DNA of 64,000 nucleotides from Tetrahymena thermophila SB210 (lineage: Eukaryota; Ciliophora; Oligohymenophorea; Hymenostomatida; Tetrahymenidae). The position numbers were made by a program, and so were the translations under genes. Below, one piece after another: positions 61,377 to 64,000 of the stretch. The notes beneath the pieces are model-generated. The model had not been told where the DNA came from, ran no database searches, and saw only the letters and a program-made list of their open reading frames with translations. The stretch spans positions 1 through 64,000 of the forward strand of contig NW_002476162.1 in the NCBI RefSeq assembly GCF_000189635.1, in the 5' to 3' direction. Numbering within the stretch: position 1 is the stretch's first letter; each line of letters opens with the position of its first letter.

Positions 61377-62213
61377 TCAATTTAAATGCTTCTAGAAGAA
61401 GGCAGCAACTTCTTCAAGAGCTTTATGAGCTACATCAGCATTGTAATGTACTGAATTCTAATTCATAAAAGCATGTTCACCGTCCTTCCATAATCTATAT
61501 TGTTTTTTGAATAAAAATGTATTTATTTTAAAATATTTAAAATTTTATAAAATCTATTACTTGAGTTCAAATTGAAGCTTTAATTCGTGGGCTTCCTTTT
61601 CAACTTTTCTAGCAGTTTCGGGATCAGAAAATCCTTTTGAAGTGTCAAGCTCTCCAAAGTGGGCTTGGACTGGGACGTGGATGTTCTTCAATGGGAATTT
61701 AGTCAAATCAGGAACACCATAAAAGGGAGCACCAGCACTAAAAACTTGTTAAGTAGTAGATAAAGCAGCAAATGTCAATGCACCACCTAAGCAGAAACCA
61801 AGGATACCAACCTTAGTACATCCTAATTTCTCCTTAAGATGTAAGGCAGCTCCTTTCATATCAGCTACAGCACCTGTCCAATCCAAATCACTGAAATAGT
61901 GTCCTGCTTCCTAAAAAAAAGAAAATTATTGATTAAAATGAGAATTCAGACAATTAAAAATTACTTCTCTGTTTTTAGCACATTTTCCTCTATATACATC
62001 AGGCACAATAACAGTGAATCCCTTAGCAGAGAATTTATCAGCAGTGATGCATAATGATTGGTTCAAGCCCCACCATTCTTAAATTAATACTAAACCATGC
62101 TTAGATCCGCCATTAGGTTATGTCAAATATCCCTTACCATCTTCTCTTCCTTCAACATGGAAAGTAACGTTGTGCTATCCTGCAGTAATAATTTCAGTTG
62201 CAAGTTTATCCAT
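61377..62213 (-). CDS. Dienelactone hydrolase family protein
   Basis: Three exons (61965-62213, 61561-61910, 61377-61494) encode 238 residues, the usual size for this alpha/beta-hydrolase family. The nucleophile motif is GFCLGGAL with Cys123, the acid is in HFGELDTSKGF (Asp172) and the histidine in DGEHAFMN (His207), so the Cys-Asp-His triad is complete. LIQEWWGLN near residue 43 is the family's conserved oxyanion-side motif (usually EWWGL/IFGL). Members hydrolyse dienelactones or related esters in the cytosol; eukaryotic versions such as CMBL cleave ester prodrugs. Physiological substrate here is unknown. Codon use is noticeably less AT-biased than its neighbours, suggesting high expression. 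No targeting signal. Confidence 0.93.
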
Positions 62214-63187
62214 TTATTATGTAAAACTAACTTTTTATTTTTTAATGTGTTTTTGATAAAATAAATAATGTATGTTAAAATAAATAAATAATTATTAATT
62301 ATCAGGAAGATTTTTTTATAAATATACAAAAAATATAAAAGATATTATTTATTAGCTGATTTAATTATCAAAGAACTTCTAAAGAAAAATCTTTGAATCT
62401 ATGTTAAGCATAGATAGATATTTCATTCATAAATTTACAAATTTTTTCTCTAATCTAATAAAATAGATCAATAATTAATAAAAATTAAGATTTTTCTAAA
62501 GAAAAGTAAATAGAAATAAATATATATTTTTTAATTTTAAAACTTTTACAAATCTCAAATACCCAAAAATAGCATAAATCAGACACTCAATTCCTCAGCA
62601 AAATAAATTGATAGTTGATATTTTAATTTTGTTATTTATGATTGGTTGAAAAATAAGTATTGTATAAATATAAATTACTGACTTAAATGTAACAACCACC
62701 TTTAAAAGAAATCAAAAAATATCTTTACTTCTTCTAATTTCTTTAAATCTTCTAAATTATTGTAAGCTATTAACTTACATCTAAATTTAAAAAATTCAAA
62801 CAGCTTAATACTATTCATATAAATTTTAGAGTTTTAAGATTTTATTATTAAAATTATTAACAAAAATTATATTTTTTGATAAGTTTATTTTTATAAAACA
62901 AAATCTATAAAATTTTAACTCAAATCATTTTTTAAAATATTTATAAAAAGCAAAAAATTTTTTTAGTCTTTAAAAAATATGGTGAACATTTATTTTGGAA
63001 ATAATTAATTAGAAGTTACAGTATAAAATATTATTTAATGAATCAAATATATCTTTTAAAAAAATTTAAGTTTAAAGAGTGAAATACAAATAAATCAATA
63101 TACATTTAATCCCAACATAAAGTTTCTAAATAATATATTTATGTATAAAAGCTATGCATTTAGCAATAATTAAATTTAAAAAAACTT
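62214..63187. other. Intergenic, AT-rich
   Basis: About 1 kb between two minus-strand genes, presumably promoter of the hydrolase gene and 3' region of the next gene. Nothing else seen. Confidence 0.6.
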
Positions 63188-64000
63188 TCAATTCTCTTGA
63201 GTTTATTGAGATTCAAATACATTAATATTCTTAGATTACTTTTTAACTATAAAACTAATTGGAGATCTTGCGATGCTATTTTCCTCAAAGTAATCTTTTT
63301 TTTTAAATTAATGAACAAAATTTTAATGATTATATTAATTTATACTTATAAATTCGTCATCTGTCTTCATGAGTTAGAATTTTTCTATTTTTAAATTATC
63401 TCTTTCTCCTGATTTTCTTCTATCTATTTTACCTTTTTAGTTTTAAAAAAAATCTTAATATTAAAAAAATTTATTTTCTTACCTTGAAGACTAATCTATG
63501 AAATGCTTTGAAGTTTTTAGAAAGAGTTGCTTATACCGTAGAGAGATGTTTATTAATTCATCTATATAATTAAATTTTTATTTTGTTCTTGTTCTTCAAT
63601 AATTTCATCAACTTGGTTATTACTTTTCTGTGCATTAGAATTTCTTTTCTTAAGTCTAATATATTTATATACTTCTTTTTAAACTTTGTTCCATCTTTTC
63701 ATTACTTAAAATTGATTGGAGCTTTATATTATTATTTAACTAGTTAAAAATTTAGGAAATATATCTTTTAATTTTATTAGCAATTAATGAAACAAATTTC
63801 TTTATTGAGGATCAAAAGGTATTTCTCTCAAAATTACTTTCAATAAAATTCTCACAATAAACACAAAGTTGAAGAAAAATATAATTATAGTAGAAATATT
63901 CTCCCAAACTGTATTTCCCATTTGATTGATTATTATTGCTAAGACGATAGAATTAAATTATAGAACTGTAGCCATTAAATCTAGATTATTTAGTTAAATA
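63188..64000 (-). CDS. C-terminal part of a membrane protein (5' end outside window)
   Basis: Two exons are visible: 63483 to beyond 64000 and 63188-63432, joined in phase and ending at TGA (63188-63190); about 254 residues are seen. The visible start of the fragment has hydrophobic stretches (LQFNSIVLAIII and STIIIFFFNFVFIVRILL) consistent with the last one or two membrane helices. These are followed by a basic/amphipathic cytosolic tail (VMKRWNKVQKEVYKYIRLKK), a Glu/Gln stretch and a Ser/Lys-rich end (RSPISFIVKKQSK). This layout is common in ciliate ion channels and transporters, but no diagnostic motif is in the window, so the family is not assigned. Confidence 0.7.

Noticed and set aside
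62123-62329. Minus-strand ORF with hydrophobic Ile/Tyr-rich N-terminus
   Set aside because: Overlaps the start of the dienelactone hydrolase in another frame; composition is that of AT-rich noise.
63197-63394. Plus-strand ORF near the right edge
   Set aside because: Antisense shadow of the last exon of the membrane protein gene, whose phase and composition are better.

Overview
This window is the left end of a ciliate macronuclear chromosome, almost certainly Tetrahymena or a close relative. It opens with C4A2 telomere repeats and is extremely AT-rich. Every convincing gene reads with TAA and TAG as glutamine and TGA as the only stop, and introns are short GT..AG types of about 50-110 nt. 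Under the standard code almost nothing is open, so genes were rebuilt by hand with the ciliate code, using exon phase and protein family conservation. No rRNA, tRNA, CRISPR or transposase gene was recognised.

Layout. 1-4143: telomere, then two plus-strand genes whose products look mitochondrial. 5489-7488: a WRAP73/WDR8 orthologue (minus). 9655-10764: a membrane-anchored RBR-type E3 ubiquitin ligase (plus). 12187-18507: three minus-strand genes, namely an alpha-carbonic-anhydrase-like membrane protein without zinc ligands, an N-acylated ARA6-like Rab, and an N-acylated protein kinase. 18983-40532: an accessory block of four minus-strand paralogues (A-D) of a large two-transmembrane ciliate family and a second family of unknown function (two intact plus-strand copies and one deleted copy). 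It also holds large direct duplications, a ~0.4 kb satellite and a repeated convergent two-gene cassette. 42169-50476: a PROPPIN (Atg18/WIPI) protein, a B-box/WD40 protein, a small GTPase with a CaaX end, and DNA polymerase alpha subunit B preceded by E2F-like sites. 51431-56614: a 12-exon gene for a catalytically dead dual-specificity phosphatase with a huge Q/N/S-rich tail. 57176-64000: a coiled-coil protein, a leucine-rich-repeat protein with a possible frameshift, a dienelactone hydrolase and the 3' end of a membrane protein gene.

The single-copy genes are unrelated housekeeping and signalling genes. Two themes recur. One is signalling proteins that have lost catalytic residues (carbonic anhydrase, phosphatase, a Rab lacking its switch glutamine). 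The other is N-terminal Met-Gly-Asn acylation signals on neighbouring genes (Rab and kinase). The middle 22 kb is a recently rearranged, expanding gene-family region and holds most of the unexplained structure.
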